DNA from: Hirsutella rhossiliensis
Taxonomy: Eukaryota; Ascomycota; Sordariomycetes; Hypocreales; Ophiocordycipitaceae
Assembly: GCF_020360975.1 (NCBI RefSeq)
Contig: NW_025408687.1
Coordinates: 620,001-684,000, forward strand
Direction of reading: 5' to 3'
DNA: 64,000 nucleotides
A program made the position numbers and the translations under genes. Shown here piece after piece: positions 48,333 through 61,480 of this stretch (position 1 is its first letter; each line of letters starts with the position of its first letter). The notes below the pieces were generated by a model. It worked only from the letters and a program-made list of their open reading frames with translations, was not told the origin of the DNA and made no database searches.

Positions 48333-51300
48333 GTTGTTGTGTCGCCTTGGTCGCTCATTGACGCAAAGCTGGTGTTGAGAAATGGATGCAGTGAACGTTT
48401 AGCAGGCGAATCATAGTTTCTGGCGCGCTTGCTTATCGATATCGATTACTGAGGGCCTATGGTTGGCAACCAGCGAAGACAGTTTCTTTTCCCTACGCTG
48501 CCTCTGCAGTAGCAAAGCTAAGTATTGACGAGACGGACTCAAGGCCTGGATCGCCGCACACAGTTCCATTCAAGCCTACCCTTTCGCCTCCATTTTCTGA
48601 CGGTTCGACCATGTATGCAGAAGTCGCTCGTGTTGTGTCACGTGATAACAATGACTCCAGTCACGTGCTCTCCCCCATGCCAGTATGTGCACCCTGTCCA
48701 AGTCCCCAATGACGACCATCGCGACATGAAGTGGAGATGAATCCTCGAGCTTCCCGTCGAAACGCCATCGCGAACCTCGAAACGGTTTCGGGTACAGGCT
48801 GCCGGCTCGCTGTCGGCGTATCCACGGCCCGGGCCAGAGTTCTGGGCTCGACTGGACACAAAGACGTGGTGGCAATGCTGCACCTAACTACTGCCACGGG
48901 ACCAGGAACACAAACGATGTCACGCTATACGCCGACGCCCGCGGCCGCCTCTCCATCTCACCACGAAAGATGCCGTGAGGGGTAGATGTACCGGGCAGTT
49001 CGAGTCAGGTCTTTCCAGGACGGCCCCGGTGATGCCAACCAGCCGTATGTTTCAAGGGACGTTCGAGTTCCAGGTCGACTGCGCCGCCTTGTTGGCTGAA
49101 ATCACTGCCAACCAGTAGCGACAAGGGAAGAATCTGGACTCTTTTTCGCAGCGCCCGAGGGCTCGAGAGTCGTCTTTGCGATGTTGTCGCGGCGTTTCCG
49201 AGCCTTGTCCGTGACGAAATCGGGCCTTTCGACGACCAAAGTCTCGTATGGCGCGGCAATTTGAGTCATCTTCCATTCTTAGCCCACCATTTCCAAGCGC
49301 GACGACGATCAAAATCTACTCGAGGACAGGAATGGAAATCCACGACGGATTTCTTTTCTGACAGATACTTGGGTGCCCGTGGAAAGCTGTGCCAATAGGC
49401 CGGACGCGATGCAGTTCGGCCGCCAAGAGCCTTGAAGCCTGAATGTCTCAGCGGCAGATTTAAAAAGGACTCGAAGAAGGATTTCTCGATCAGTTCGGGA
49501 AACGGATGACGCGCGCGCCGGCAGGCCAATCCATGAACGGGCGCCTCGGACGGCCTCATGACCCGCCCAGTCCCCCCCTCCAGGACTGTCGTATCGAGAC
49601 GGCAATGACTACCTAGCCTGCCCATGTCTGTCTGTCTGTCACTCACGACATGGTGTTGGTCACTGTGGCAAAGACCAGGCCGGGCCTGTCGTGGCTAAGC
49701 TCCACGGGAGACCAGAAAGGCCGGCGTGGAACGCACTGTGACGAGAAACCCGAGATGCACGGCCCTTTACGAGGGCGAAGTGATGGTTAGAAAGAGCGGT
49801 CACCACGTATAGCCGCTGACCCCGGTCTTCTAGGTGCGCAGGCTACGGTCCCGAGGATCGTGGTGCTGCATGTCCCTCTTCTCGGCGCCCTGTGCAGCAT
49901 CCTGGGGTCGGCTGGCAACAGAGCCGGCTGCGTCGGCGATGGGCAGCAACTGCGATATGAAGACGTGACGGTGACTGTACCGCTTCCAGGCCAGACCAAG
50001 TGCTGCTGGGAATAGTGGTGGTCGGCCGGGCCCCGTGATTTGCCGGCCGAGGCGACCTCGTGATCCACGCGTTGCTCAGCACGGCCAATGGCAGTGTCGA
50101 GATACGACGGCTTCCGTAAAAGGCCTTTATGCGGGATTGGATTTGGCCTTGTTTATCGGCAGGGGCGCAACCGACTTGGTCAAGATACTATTGATAAGAG
50201 TCGATGCCACGCAAAGCTGCCGATGGCCGCGGACAACGGTCGGTACGGCTCAGATGCTACGTTGATGAATGCCTTGACTGGCTTTGCATGCTCAGGACTA
50301 TCGTGACACTAGTGACTTGGAACAAGGCACACCACGTCCTACGGGGTCTGCATGAGATGAAGCGGCGGCCGGGGTGCTGAGTCGGGCCCGCAAGCCGAGA
50401 CGGAGCGCTGAGGGCCGAGGTTTCCATGGAAAGGGCCGACAGGCCCTGCAAGGGATAGGCCCGGCGCGTGGGGGGCTCAAGTCGGACTGACGAGGCTACG
50501 CCGGGTTCGATGGTGTTGGCGGCGACTCACGACAGTGGCACGGTGTCGACATGGCTTGTCGACTGCTTGACGGCAGCTTGGCCAGGGCGTAGCGTCAGTC
50601 CTGTCTGGGTAGCGCATGGACGGGATGGACATTGCGGGAAAAGGCCCTGATTTACCCTCGGTGGCCCACCTTGGACGATGGTCTCTGCTTCATGTCGCGA
50701 AACACCCGAGGAGCCGGGCGCCCTAGGCTGCCGACAGACGAAGAAGATGGATATCGGTGCAGGCGGGCAGCCGCGGGGGACTGACTGACTGATGAAGGAC
50801 GCGATGCCTACGATGGCCGACGGGAACGAATGCGGCGGCATCGGGGTTGGCTGGCTGGCTGATTTCAGCAGCGCTCTCCTTGGCCCTGCGGCGGCGGCGG
50901 TTTGAAGTTTCACGCGCTGCCGCCCGCACCAAAGGAAACAAGTGGGAGGTTTGTGGGTACGAGAGCCAGCGATGCGGATCTGGAGTTGTCCACGGGCAGC
51001 CGTGGGGATTCTTCTTCCATGTACAGTTACATGCCGTGGTACAAAGCATATACTGTACATACGTGCATTCCAGCTTGCGGGAAACGCCCCCCCCCCCCTC
51101 TTTCTAAGGGTAGATCCGCGCCACCACCCTGTCTGTTTGCCCGGCCAGCACCACGATTGAGGGGGTGGGGGGCTCTCTGGGAGGATACTTGGGGAGGCAA
51201 GGTCGCTTTTTTGTTCGATTCCAGGGCAGATTGTTACCCTATACATGGACAGCATGCGCGCGTGTGTGTGCGCGTGTAAGTGAGATTGCCCTGCCGAATA

Positions 51301-54300
51301 TGTGCGGGCTCGTATGCTTGGTCGTCCCGCTACTCCATGCAGGTCGAGAAACACTCCGAGACTCGCATCTCATATCCGTGTATTCGCACTTTGTACGGCT
51401 GCATTGTGCAGCTTTGCGAGCGAATAGGAGCCAGGTTCACTTCCACTCCCACCCCCCTTCGTCCTCGCACGCATCTTCGCACGGCACACACCCAGTTCCC
51501 TTGTCCCACCACCTCGCTGCCCAGGAGGAGGGAGCGGGATGTCGGGCGCAACAAACTCCCACCCCCCCCCTCCCCCAGGAAGGGACGAAGGAAGAAAAAG
51601 GAGGGGACTGCTGCAGGGCTGCCGTTGAGGCCGGGCGCTTGCTCATGTGACAGGAGGCTCTGGAGAAGATGGGAGCACAGCGTCTTGCTGAACTGCCGCT
51701 GTCCGGGTCATCCGAGGGGGCCAAGGGGGGAGGAGAGCAAGGCCTGCACCCGCTCCGACAATACACCTGTATGTATAGCGCGCCTACCTTGGCAACTAGT
51801 TGGTGGGCAGTCAGGGCTTAAGTCCTTGGCAGAAGGTAGCAAGGGAAAGCTGCTTCTTGGACGAAGGGCTCACGAGATGCGCCACAGAGGCCCGGTAGCG
51901 TGCGACATGCATACTGCCTAGGCACGCAAGGATGACACGGAGAGCACGGAGGGGGGAAAGGCTGGAGGGAAAGGCTGGCTGTGAAGCTTCCCAGGGGGAA
52001 AAGGTGGTCAGGAGAAGTAGATGAAGTCGAGGAGGAGGCGGAGAGAGTGCGAGTTGCTCGCTCGTCGAAGCCAACGCAGTGAAGCCATTTCTCTCCCGTC
52101 ACCGCTCGAGGCAAAGAAAAGAAGTCGTCGTCGTGTGTCCAAGCCCTAGTATGTGTATGGCTGACGACGTCGTGTTGACCCGTGGCCGTGATTGGCCGGC
52201 CGCAGAGCTCACGAGGACAGGCGCTGGTGAATGACGGCAGCATGCATGCACGCATGTATGTGCGGGTGCGATCGATAGTAGCCTGCAGTAGCTGCCAAGC
52301 CCGAGTTTTTTCTTCTCTTTCCACGATGGATGTGAAGTGAAGTAGGAGAAAAAAGGAATACCAGGTGAGAAAACGAATCAAAAGGGGGAGGAGAAAACAA
52401 AGAGGCACGAGTCGTGACAGCGATGGCCGCCCAGCCCAGCTGGCTCGCAATCTTGGTTGCTGGGCGTCAATATCGATCAACGCAGATTTTTGGCTTGTTG
52501 CTGTTCACATGCACAAAAAGGCAAAAGCAAGCAGGAGCCACAGACGGGCAACTTGACTGGTTGTCTCGTTACAGATACGTAGGTGTGTGACTACGGGGAA
52601 AAGCAACGAAAACCAGTTGGTTACAAAAGGTGAGCCGCCAGGCTGCTTGATCCGGACAGGAGCATCTATTAATATCCTTCCCCCAGGCTCGATGCTTGCC
52701 GTGGCTTCATATCCAGACATGTGTGTTTCGCCGAGTCATGACATGTTTCACGAGCAAGATGGCTGAGCCGGTTTGGAGGAAGCGACGAATAGGGGCCCAA
52801 CAAGGCACCGGAAAAGGAAACCCATGTTTACGCAGATGGGAGTGGCGACCAAAGCCCGGTTAAAGCCAAAAAAAAAAGACGCCGCAGCAGCACAACAGGC
52901 ACGGCACGGCACCCGGAGCCGACGAGGCTTCCTCGCTTGGCGGCGAGAGAGCCGCCATCGTCAGTCTGTCCATGCGCCAAGTCTGCAGGAGAGAAAGGGG
53001 CAGATGTACGAAGTGATAAGGCAAAAAAAAGGCGTCGAGTGTCTTAGATACAGCACCTTGGTGGCCTGCTGTGAAGCATAGCCCAATCCCAACTTGCGGC
53101 AACACTCCCCTTTTGCTATTTCTCCCAGGAGGAATAGACGATGCCACGGAGTTAATATCCAGCTCTGTCTTGCTTCCCAGACTGTTTGCCATTTGCAACT
53201 TACGCCTCTGCCGGGGCTTGCCCTGTGAGGAGGCAGCTGTGGCGGACACGCCCGCGCTCACAGCCTCCATCTCTCACACACGCTCACACATTTTGTCTGG
53301 CACTACTCACACACACACGCACGCACGTACCCGTCACCTTGTCTTTTAATCATTCATGCACGTGATGGCTCCAAAAGAAAAGAATAGGCAAAACAGAGGA
53401 CGCAAGGAGACAAAGAGCCCTAATTAGTTAACGGGTAGGCTGCGAGCTTCAAGCATGTCATGTATGTGGGACACCTTCCTCTTTGCGCAAAGCAACGGCT
53501 CCCCGGCAAGCATAATCCCTCCCTCCACTTGCCAGAAAGCCACTGTGTTGCAGGCGTGTCCTGGATTACAATACGGATATGTGCAAGCATGTACAGTACT
53601 CAAGCCGCCAAGCAACACACAGACAGAGACCCCCGGGCTGAAACGACAGTCCTGCAGCAATTATGCCTGCTTGCCATACATATCCCGGTCCCTTCTGCTC
53701 CGTTGGTAGAGAAAAATCAGCAGCTGACATGCCTACCCAGGTGATAAATCCCAGCAACAAGTGAATACCTAGAGGCACCGCTTCCCCGCAGCCTCGGCAT
53801 CCAAAAATAGAGGCCGCAATTCAGCACTCGTTCGTCCCAGCCCGTCTCTCGGGGTCTCGGGGTTTGTGCTCGGGGCAAGGACGCGTCGCCAAACAAGACC
53901 TTTCCTCCCTTCTTCCTTGTTTCTCGGAGATGGGACCGATGAAATAGGTTCTCCGATCGGGCCTTTGGGGCTGAAGCGAGACACGGGCTTACATTTTCCA
54001 TGGCAAGGGGGCCCAGCCAAGAAGAAGCCAGGGTCAGTCCATCTCGCTACTAGCACCAGTTGAGAAGGAGGTGCGTGAGCAACGGTCCAGCCAATCAAGC
54101 CCTCTCAAAGCCAAGGGCGCCAGGTTGGGTACTAAAGAAGCAAGAAAACAACCAAGAAACGAGAAGACAAGACACGAGACGAGACAAACCAGCGGGGACG
54201 GAAGTTGGAAGGGGGGGGGGGCTTTGCGGGAACCTAGGCTGCTTGGCTCACGAACTTGTACATTCAACATGCCGGTCTGCCGTGCAACGTGGGCCGTGGC

Positions 54301-54980
54301 GTGGGAACGGGTGCGGAGCGCGTGGTGGATGTGAGTGTGTGGACGGGTGTGTATGTGTGGGGGGTAGCTGATTCTCTATCTTACCTATTCTTCTCGTCCA
54401 CCCCTTTGCTGGGTAATCGTTTTGGGACGGCAACCCTTTTGTTTCCCAACAGTCTTCGGTCCCACACGTAGATTTCCATTCGCATGTAGGATAACATATC
54501 CGTCGACACGAAGCACAATGCGTTGTTGGTGGGCGGGAACGAGGGTTCCAACATCAGGTACAGTAGCAAAGGCAAGGCAGATAGACACATAATAATACAT
54601 ACCTGCACAAGGGAGCGGTCCCCTCTCTGCTTACAGTGCATGCGTCTTTTCCCGAGCCGATGCGAGGTTTGGGAGCCTTGGGCGGGGGCTTTTGGCTGGC
54701 TGGTCGGCGAATGGCGGTCATTATCATCAAGCTTTGGTGCATGAATCATGGTCCAACAAGTCCTGTCCCTGCGCGCGACGACGACGACGACGACGACGAC
54801 GGCGGCCAGACCAAACGAAAGAGACCAGGGATGGTCCAAGCCAAGAGAAAACTTTATTATGCCCAACTTCTTCGTCGCATTATTCATGGTCCCCCGAAGT
54901 TGGGCACGCAGGGTAGGACCGGCGATCCGGCCTAAAACAAGTTACCCACTGCGCGCGCATCTTGATTCTGACCGTTGGCC
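48333..54980. other. 6.6 kb region without a recognised gene
   Basis: Neither strand shows a frame with family motifs or consistent splice joins. Open frames are under about 280 codons and lie opposite each other. The region is GC-rich and not RIP-like. It has homopolymer and low-complexity stretches (C run near 51090, G run near 54211, GAC run 54775-54801, CACACA near 53300). Non-coding RNA genes or fast-evolving short proteins cannot be excluded by eye. Confidence 0.45.
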
Positions 54981-55050
54981 ATGAGGCATGAGGCATGAGG
55001 CATGAGGCATGAGGCATGAGACATGAGGCTTGAGGCTTGAGGCTTGAGGC
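54981..55050 (+). repeat. ten tandem 7 bp units, ATGAGGC type
   Basis: Five ATGAGGC, one ATGAGAC, one ATGAGGC and three TTGAGGC follow without a gap. The ordered variants suggest growth by slippage. Confidence 0.95.
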
Positions 55051-57360
55051 ACATGTACAGACTACACGCGTACGCAAGCGGCCCGGCTCTGCTATGAATA
55101 GCACCGTGAATGGGGCCCCCGCCGTGCATGTCGAGCAAGACTCGGCGGCTCCGTCCCCCCTTTTTCCCTCTCTTCCCTCGCCTGTCTCCCTTGGCGGTTG
55201 GCCGTGAGTCACGGAGCCTCGGCCGAAACGGACAAAGTCCCCGCCCCTAGTTCCGCCCGCACGCCATGCGGGATGGCCCATGGCTATGGCTGGCCGGCAG
55301 GGAGGGCGATACCTGCTTGGGATACCTGCTTGGGTACCTCGTACCTTGTACCTCGCTTGCGGGAGAGATGGCCTCCTGCAACCCGGTCCCTGCTTCTCTG
55401 GGCACATTCTCAAAGTACCTAGGTACCCCGTACCTGCCTCGCCTTGCTGCCTTTCAGGGACTTGCTTGGGCAGGCAGCAAGCACCTTGGGCACCTACCTA
55501 TAGGTAAGTTGCCTTGCTTGATGTTAGGTAGGTACCTAGGTACCTTACTGTAGCTCGTGCTAGAGGACAAGGTACCATCTTCATTAGGTAATCGTTCATC
55601 GGTATCGTGGCTGGCGTGAAATGAGAGCGCGGGGGCCTTTGCCGTCGCCCGGTTCTTCGCGTGCCAGCGAGGTGCAACTCCGACATCTCCGTCACGCTCA
55701 CCCCTTGCCCCCCCTTCCCTTCTTCAACTTCCCGAGCTCATTCTCGCCCCCACTTGCCGCAGCCGGCCAGCACAAGGCTTCAAGGCTTCCATCGTTGTTC
55801 CTCGCAGCAAAATCCCATTCACGGTTGCATTGTCTGCCAACCCGAGCGAGACGCCGTCAAGAAAGGTCGTGCGCCTTGTCCATGCCCCATAGAAAAAGCC
55901 CCCAAGTACCAGCCGAGGCTCCAAGTGTGCAGTGAATATCTGTATCCGGGGACTCGGATCCCGTGTGTTATAGATACCCAAGGCAGCCAAGTGCGAGGTC
56001 AAGGCTGTGGATATGTACATGCATGCAGTAAGGCAATCGATGCCTTGCCTTGCCTTATGCCTTAGTACGAATACCGACATGTGGAATCAGCTCTCTTGGC
56101 TTCCTACGCCTATTCATGCCTCGTGGGCATTTATTCTACGGCTCCTGGTTTCACCTTGCTGCCAACGCTTGCCGGCCAGGATCGACGTGTCAATCGGGGC
56201 CCCGGCCGCTGCTCTTCCCCCAGTATCTACTGTACCTAGTAATTACCTCTCGCTTTTCGCAGTTTCTCAAAGGTCTTGGAAGTAACGTGCCTCGTGGCAC
56301 TGTACCCAAAAGGTACCACACCCCTCTGCCTTTCCCTGACTGCCACCGTCGACACCCACACGCCGACCAGGCCCTGCTCCTACGGCACGTTGCACACACT
56401 TCTGGGCAAGCCAGGGCCAGTTAATTGCTCCAGGGTCCTGTCAAGCACCCGACAGCAGCTGCGCAAAATGAAAAGGGCAGGACAATCCGCCGCCACTTTC
56501 TTAGGGACCCGCGCACTCCGTACTCAGGTCGTACATATATCATCTCGTCCATGCCGTCAGCAGGACTGGGAGGTGTCTGCCGAGTAACAGGCGCCCAGTC
56601 CCTTGCTTTTGAGTTTCTACTGGGAAAAGCCGTCGGTACAGGTACAATCTGTACTCTGCTCGCGTGCCAGCATCTCATGTCAGCATGCTGCCTCACCGTG
56701 GACTTGTACGAGTGTGCATGTATATGTATGCAGCTTTGACATGCGCATTTAGCGACAGCATCCCCCCCTCCTGAAATTCCTCACCAGCGACATGTCGGCT
56801 GAACAAACGACACAGGGGCTTTATGGTCTGAACGGTACCGCTCACAACTATAAGTTTGGCGTCTTTCTGCCGAGCGCTCGCTGACGGGCTTCGACTGTGC
56901 GCGGGCCTGTCAGGTGCTCCGTCGGCGTATCTACTGCAGTGGTAGTCGTACCTCTACATGATGATGGCCCGTGGGTGCCTGCGGGGGAAGACGGATCGGA
57001 CTCATTCACTTTCGCCTTCACGGGGGGGGCGTGGGGTTATACCTCGCTCGGGTCTTCCCCTCTCCGGCCAAAAGGCCGGCTTGCGCCATCGCTCAGCAGC
57101 CAACAGCGATCCGCCGCCATCATCCTCTTGCCTTGGCCCTTGCCATCGTCGTCGCCATAAACGTGTCTGCCCTGTTTCTTTTATGCCATCGCTGAGGCGC
57201 CAGGCCCGTATGAACAGCAGCATTAACCTTCCGGTCCCCGTTTCGACGTCCGTTTCTTAGCCTTGTTCCATCCCTCCGCCTCTCCCTCTGGCGTCCCTCC
57301 CTTGTGCTACGCACGTCTCCTGCTTCCCCACCATCCATTCCCTTCCCTCCACTGTCGGTC
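55051..57360. other. intergenic with GGTACC/CCTAGG palindromic words
   Basis: No gene. Between 55320 and 55575 the words GTACC, CTAGG and ACCTTG recur, including the perfect 14 bp palindrome GGTACCTAGGTACC at 55531-55544. The nearby 55416-55426 copy reads acctaggtacc. Confidence 0.5.
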
Positions 57361-57759
57361 GCTTGTTTGTTATTAATAAACCTGAACCACCGGAAAGCCG
57401 TGCGCGCCGCCGCCGCCGTGCCATTCTGGTCTTAACGGGCGCCGCGCCCCCCCCTTCTTGCCCTCCTCATACTTGTCTTCTTTGCCACGAGCGCCGATTT
57501 GCATATTGGCTAGCTCGCGCAACGCCTGCCAGCATCACTCTCGGCCGCGCCAGGGGTGTCCTGTCTCTTTTGCACTTTGCTTGGGCCCGAGGTACAGGTA
57601 CTTGGGCGCACGCCTCCACCCCTTCGGTACGTGCAAGTACTTAATTCGCGCTACTTGCGCCTCCCCCACCCACCTACCCACCCACACCTTCCGCTACCTG
57701 CGGCCTATCCCACCTGCCCGCCTGCCTGCCGCCCATCAGCAGCAGGAGCCAGCATGCCC

Positions 57760-57762
<3 letters not shown>

Positions 57763-57825
<63 letters not shown>
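57763..57825 (+). repeat. (CAGGAG)n followed by (CAG)n
   Basis: The hexamer CAGGAG is repeated about six times and passes directly into about eight CAG units. It lies about 1.2 kb upstream of the Swp82-like ATG. Confidence 0.85.
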
Positions 57826-58548
57826 CAAGCAGCGGCGCCAGCAAGCGCTACCACTGCCCTTGGCCTCTCACAGCATCCCAATCCATCCGCCCATCCCTAC
57901 CTCTCCTTCCTTCCTTTCCTCCCTCCCTCCACATCCCTCCTCCCTCTCACCCCATCCCATTACTCCATCCCTCCTCCCCCCCCCCCCTCCCTCCCTCCGT
58001 CCTCCCTCCACCCGCCTGCCTTTTACCTTCCATACCTACCTTGCCTTGCACACTCCGCCTCCACCACCCATCCATCTCCAACACCACCACCATCACCGCC
58101 GCCGCCACCCTACTCTTGTGCGCGCCCACTTCCAGCCAAGGCCCCCAGTTCGACAATCGTTGAGTCAAATCAATCTATCCAGTCGTCGCGCGCCTTCTCT
58201 CTCTCTCTCTCCGGCATCTTGCCCGCACACTCCTTGCGGCTTCGCATCGTACCGCACCGCACCGTACCGTACCGCACCGCGACCGGCTCCACCCCCCGTC
58301 CGCCAGCCTCTCTGCATTCGCGCGCCTACACCGTCATCGCATCCGCGTCCTCTGTTGTCGCCACTGCGCGCGACCCAGGCCAGAGCCACTCGTCCGTTGT
58401 CGTCGCCGGCTGCCCGAGTCTCGCTGCTCTTGAGCTGCGATCGCCGTCGTCGACGCACACGCGCGTCGTCTGCGCCCGCGCTTCTCTTTTTCGCAGGTAA
58501 ATCCAGCTTCTCCATTCAGCCTCGACGCCTCTTTGCTCCCTATCTTCC

Positions 58549-58550
<2 letters not shown>

Positions 58551-58588
<38 letters not shown>
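58551..58588 (+). repeat. (CT)n microsatellite in the leader
   Basis: A near-perfect CT dinucleotide tract, about 390 bp before the predicted ATG at 58978. Confidence 0.9.
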
Positions 58589-58977
58589 GCGTGCTCAAGC
58601 TCTCTCTCCTGCGCTCGTCCGGTCGGTATCCTCTTGCCCTCTCGTGCGTTCCACCTCTTTCCCCTCTCTCTTCGCATCCTCTCTCGTGCTGCGCGAGCCC
58701 GCCGTTGCTCGCCTTCCGCCTTCCCGTTCGCCCGTCCTGGCGCCGGCGGCGCCCGGTCGCGCTGGCTTGGTCTACCTGGGCCTTTTTCGTGTCTTTGGCC
58801 CGCTTCGGCTCAGCCGTTGCGCCCCTCCGACACACCCTCCCACGCAACCACATGCACGATTAAGCCTGCTGCGCACCCTCCTCCAACCTTGAGCTTGCCA
58901 GCCCAACTATTTCACGACACGTCGCCTTCCTTCGTCTTCGTTGCCGCCGCCGACGCCTCACCTGGGTCCGTTTTGTC

Positions 58978-61480
58978 ATGTACTCCGCTCAGCCAGGCGG
59001 TGCCGATAGCGCGACAATTAATCCTGCCGCCCTCAACTCTCCCGGTGAGTAGCCCTTGCCTGCTCTCGTTCAAAAGGAGGCCCTCGTCGCCTGGCAGCCG
59101 CTCTCCACCCCACCCCGCCTGCCCTCCATCCACTTCATGCGGATTCGGCGCACCACCGCATTCCCTCGCGACCACCATACTGCCGCTGCCTTCGGCCGTC
59201 CCGGGGCTCTGGCGCGCGCAAACCTCCCGTCGCCTCACCCGCCATGGTCGCCGGACCGTGTCCTGCTTCATGCTCCGCGATGCTGACTGCCCAACGCTGA
59301 TAGCCCTCTCCGACGCGCCCCCGCGCGGCCACAAGCGGAGCCGGTCCTCGGATTCTCACGACGCGCCGCTGCCCACTGGCGATGACGGTATGTCGTGACG
59401 GGTCCTCTGTAGCTTGGCGTCTAGCAGCCGAGTGGCCCGTCAAATGGGCCTCGCACCGAGGAGAACTAGCCTTTGCCCAGCCACAGATATACTCCGGCGC
59501 CACGCCCCGCGCTGCGCGACGCTGCGTTCCGGCACAAACCAGAGATATATATACACAGAGAGAGAGCGAGAGAGAGAGACACACACACAGAGAGAGCTGC
59601 GATGATAAATGTCGTTCTCGGAGCGCGCGTGCTAACTGCGGCCTGTCCCGCGCATAGTTCGTTTCCCACCGCAACGCAAACGCGCACGACCAATGAAGCC
59701 GTCCGAGGCTCCAGGGCAGGCGCCCGGCCCCGCGGGCCCTTCGGCAGCTCAACCGCCACACACGCCCCAGTCCCAGAGCACATCTTTGCCCAGCCAGGCG
59801 ACGCCTGCTTACGCGCCCGCGGCGGCGGCGCCTCCCAAGACTACGCCGACCAAGTCGACGCTCAAGGCCCTGCCGACTGTCCGAGATCACACGACTGATC
59901 AGCTGAACCCCAGCGGCGATGAGTACCTTCCGCGCGAGATGGACGAGTTTGGAGAAAAGAAGGTGATGCAAAATGGACAATTGCTCGGCAACCGCACGTA
60001 CCGTTGTCGGACCTTTCTGGTCCCCAACAGAGGCGACAAGCTGTTCATGCTCGCGACCGAATGCGCCAGGGTCCTCGGATATCGCGACTCGTACCTACTC
60101 TTCAACAAGAACAGGTCGCTTTACAAGATCATCGCTAGCCAAGCTGAGAAGGACGACCTTGTCCAGCAGGAGATTTTGCCGTTTTCGTACCGTTCGAGGC
60201 AGATTGCCATTGTCACCGCGCGCTCCATGTTCCGGCAGTTTGGCAGCCGCGTTATCGAGAATGGCCGCAGGGTTCGCGATGATTACTGGGAAACCAAGGC
60301 TCGCAAGCAGGGCTTCACGGAAGCGGATCCCGCGGGCGAAAAAAGACCGGGAGCAGCAAAGGCTCGCGAGGCGGCCGAGGCGGCGCAGAACAATGTCCTC
60401 ATGAGCGGGCCCCACACTGAAATTGTGTACAACAACAACCCTGGCCCCTATCCTGGCGCCTCGCAGCCTCATCTCGTCCAAGCAGGTATGATGGGAGCAA
60501 CACCATCCGGAAGCGCCGCGAGGATGCCTGGGTTAACTGTGGGGGCAGAGTTCAACGACACTCGCCCGAGGGACTTTAGCGGGATCATCAAGGGTGGACC
60601 TCGCCAGGAGATCACCGGGCCTCCCTACCAGGATCAGACTCGGCCGACCCCCCTCACGGAGCTTCATACCCAGGCTCACCATGCCGCCGACTTCAACAGA
60701 TCCGTCAACCAGCAGCGCGACATGCGAAGCGAGTACATTCAAAGCATCTGGCGCCGACCCCACGAGCAACCTCCCTCGTCGAGCATGAGCCAGCAGCCCG
60801 TGAGCTCAAGCGACAACAGTAACAACGCCAACGTCCCGACAAGCCGCCCCTCGAGCTCGCCGCACACGACCGCCTCCGGCGTGCCTCAGCAACCTGTTGT
60901 GACATCGCAGAGTCCCCAGATGATGATGACGACGGCGCCCTACTCGCAGTCGATGCACGCGCCAAACACTCTTGGTCAGGCTCCAATGCGAAGTATGCTT
61001 CTCCGCCCCCTCCGCCCCCCATGCCATCCTTGCCCTCCAGAAGGAAACACGGCACACACTGAGCCAAGTTCGTTCATCTCTAACCGCCGACACCACTTAG
61101 GCTCCTCAGGCAGCATAAGCCAGGGTACGCCGGGCTACAACTATCAGTCCAACCAGGCCATGTGGTCTCAGAGTCCCCAGCCTTCGCATCACACCTATGC
61201 CAGCTACACGACGCAGTCGCAATCGCCCCATCCGTCTCAGTCACCCGCGCCTCATCTTCGCCAGCCGAGCACGGCGGGACAGATGCAGCCAAACATGCCC
61301 TTCCCCACCATGAGCGGCATGCAGTACGGCGCCGGCCAAGGCATATACCCCGCGGAACAGACGCCGCGGCAATATCTACCCCAGAACGCGCCTGGCGGGC
61401 CGACGGTATCGCAGCCATGGTCGGGGCAGCAGCACTCACCGCCTCCGCAGTGGTGGGCTCCCCCTCAACAGCCGCAATGA
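58978..61480 (+). CDS. SWP82: second Rsc7/Swp82-family chromatin-remodelling subunit
   Basis: Exons 58978-59044, 59304-59387, 59658-60992 and 61101-61480 join in phase to 621 residues. The first (MYSAQPGGADSATINPAALN) and second (APPRGHKRSRSSDSHDA) are short, and the third begins RFPPQRKRARP, a likely NLS. The family core at about 164-275 reads YRCRTFLVPNRGDKLFMLA, ARVLGYRDSYLLFNKNRSL, EILPFSYRSR, VTARSMFRQFGSR. The C-terminal half is Gln/Ser/Pro-rich and disordered, unlike the paralogue at 11599-13477. The last intron (60993-61100, 108 nt, CTAAC branch) is a multiple of three without stops, so a longer isoform by retention is possible. The SWI/SNF (Swp82) rather than RSC assignment is inferred from there being two paralogues. 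Confidence 0.92.

Larger units (their letters stand above)
57361..58977 (+). promoter_or_regulatory. low-complexity promoter/leader of the Swp82-like gene
   Basis: This is an extremely pyrimidine-rich plus strand. It includes CAGGAG hexamers running into a CAG run (57757-57825), a C run (57975-57988), an ACCGC(A) repeat (58250-58282) and a CT run (58551-58588). A 646-codon open frame (57458-59398) crosses it but is Pro/Ser low complexity and is rejected as a protein. The layout resembles the long CT-rich leaders of fungal regulatory genes. Where transcription starts is unknown. Confidence 0.5.

Noticed and set aside
52860..53270. 136-codon minus frame in the empty region
   Set aside because: No motif or codon bias, and it ends in a poly-Phe stretch from an A run.
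57458..59398. 646-codon open frame, Pro/Ser/Ala-rich
   Set aside because: It arises from CT- and CAG-rich low-complexity DNA that lacks stops in one frame. It has no domain, and its 3' end includes exon 2 of the Swp82-like gene and part of an intron.
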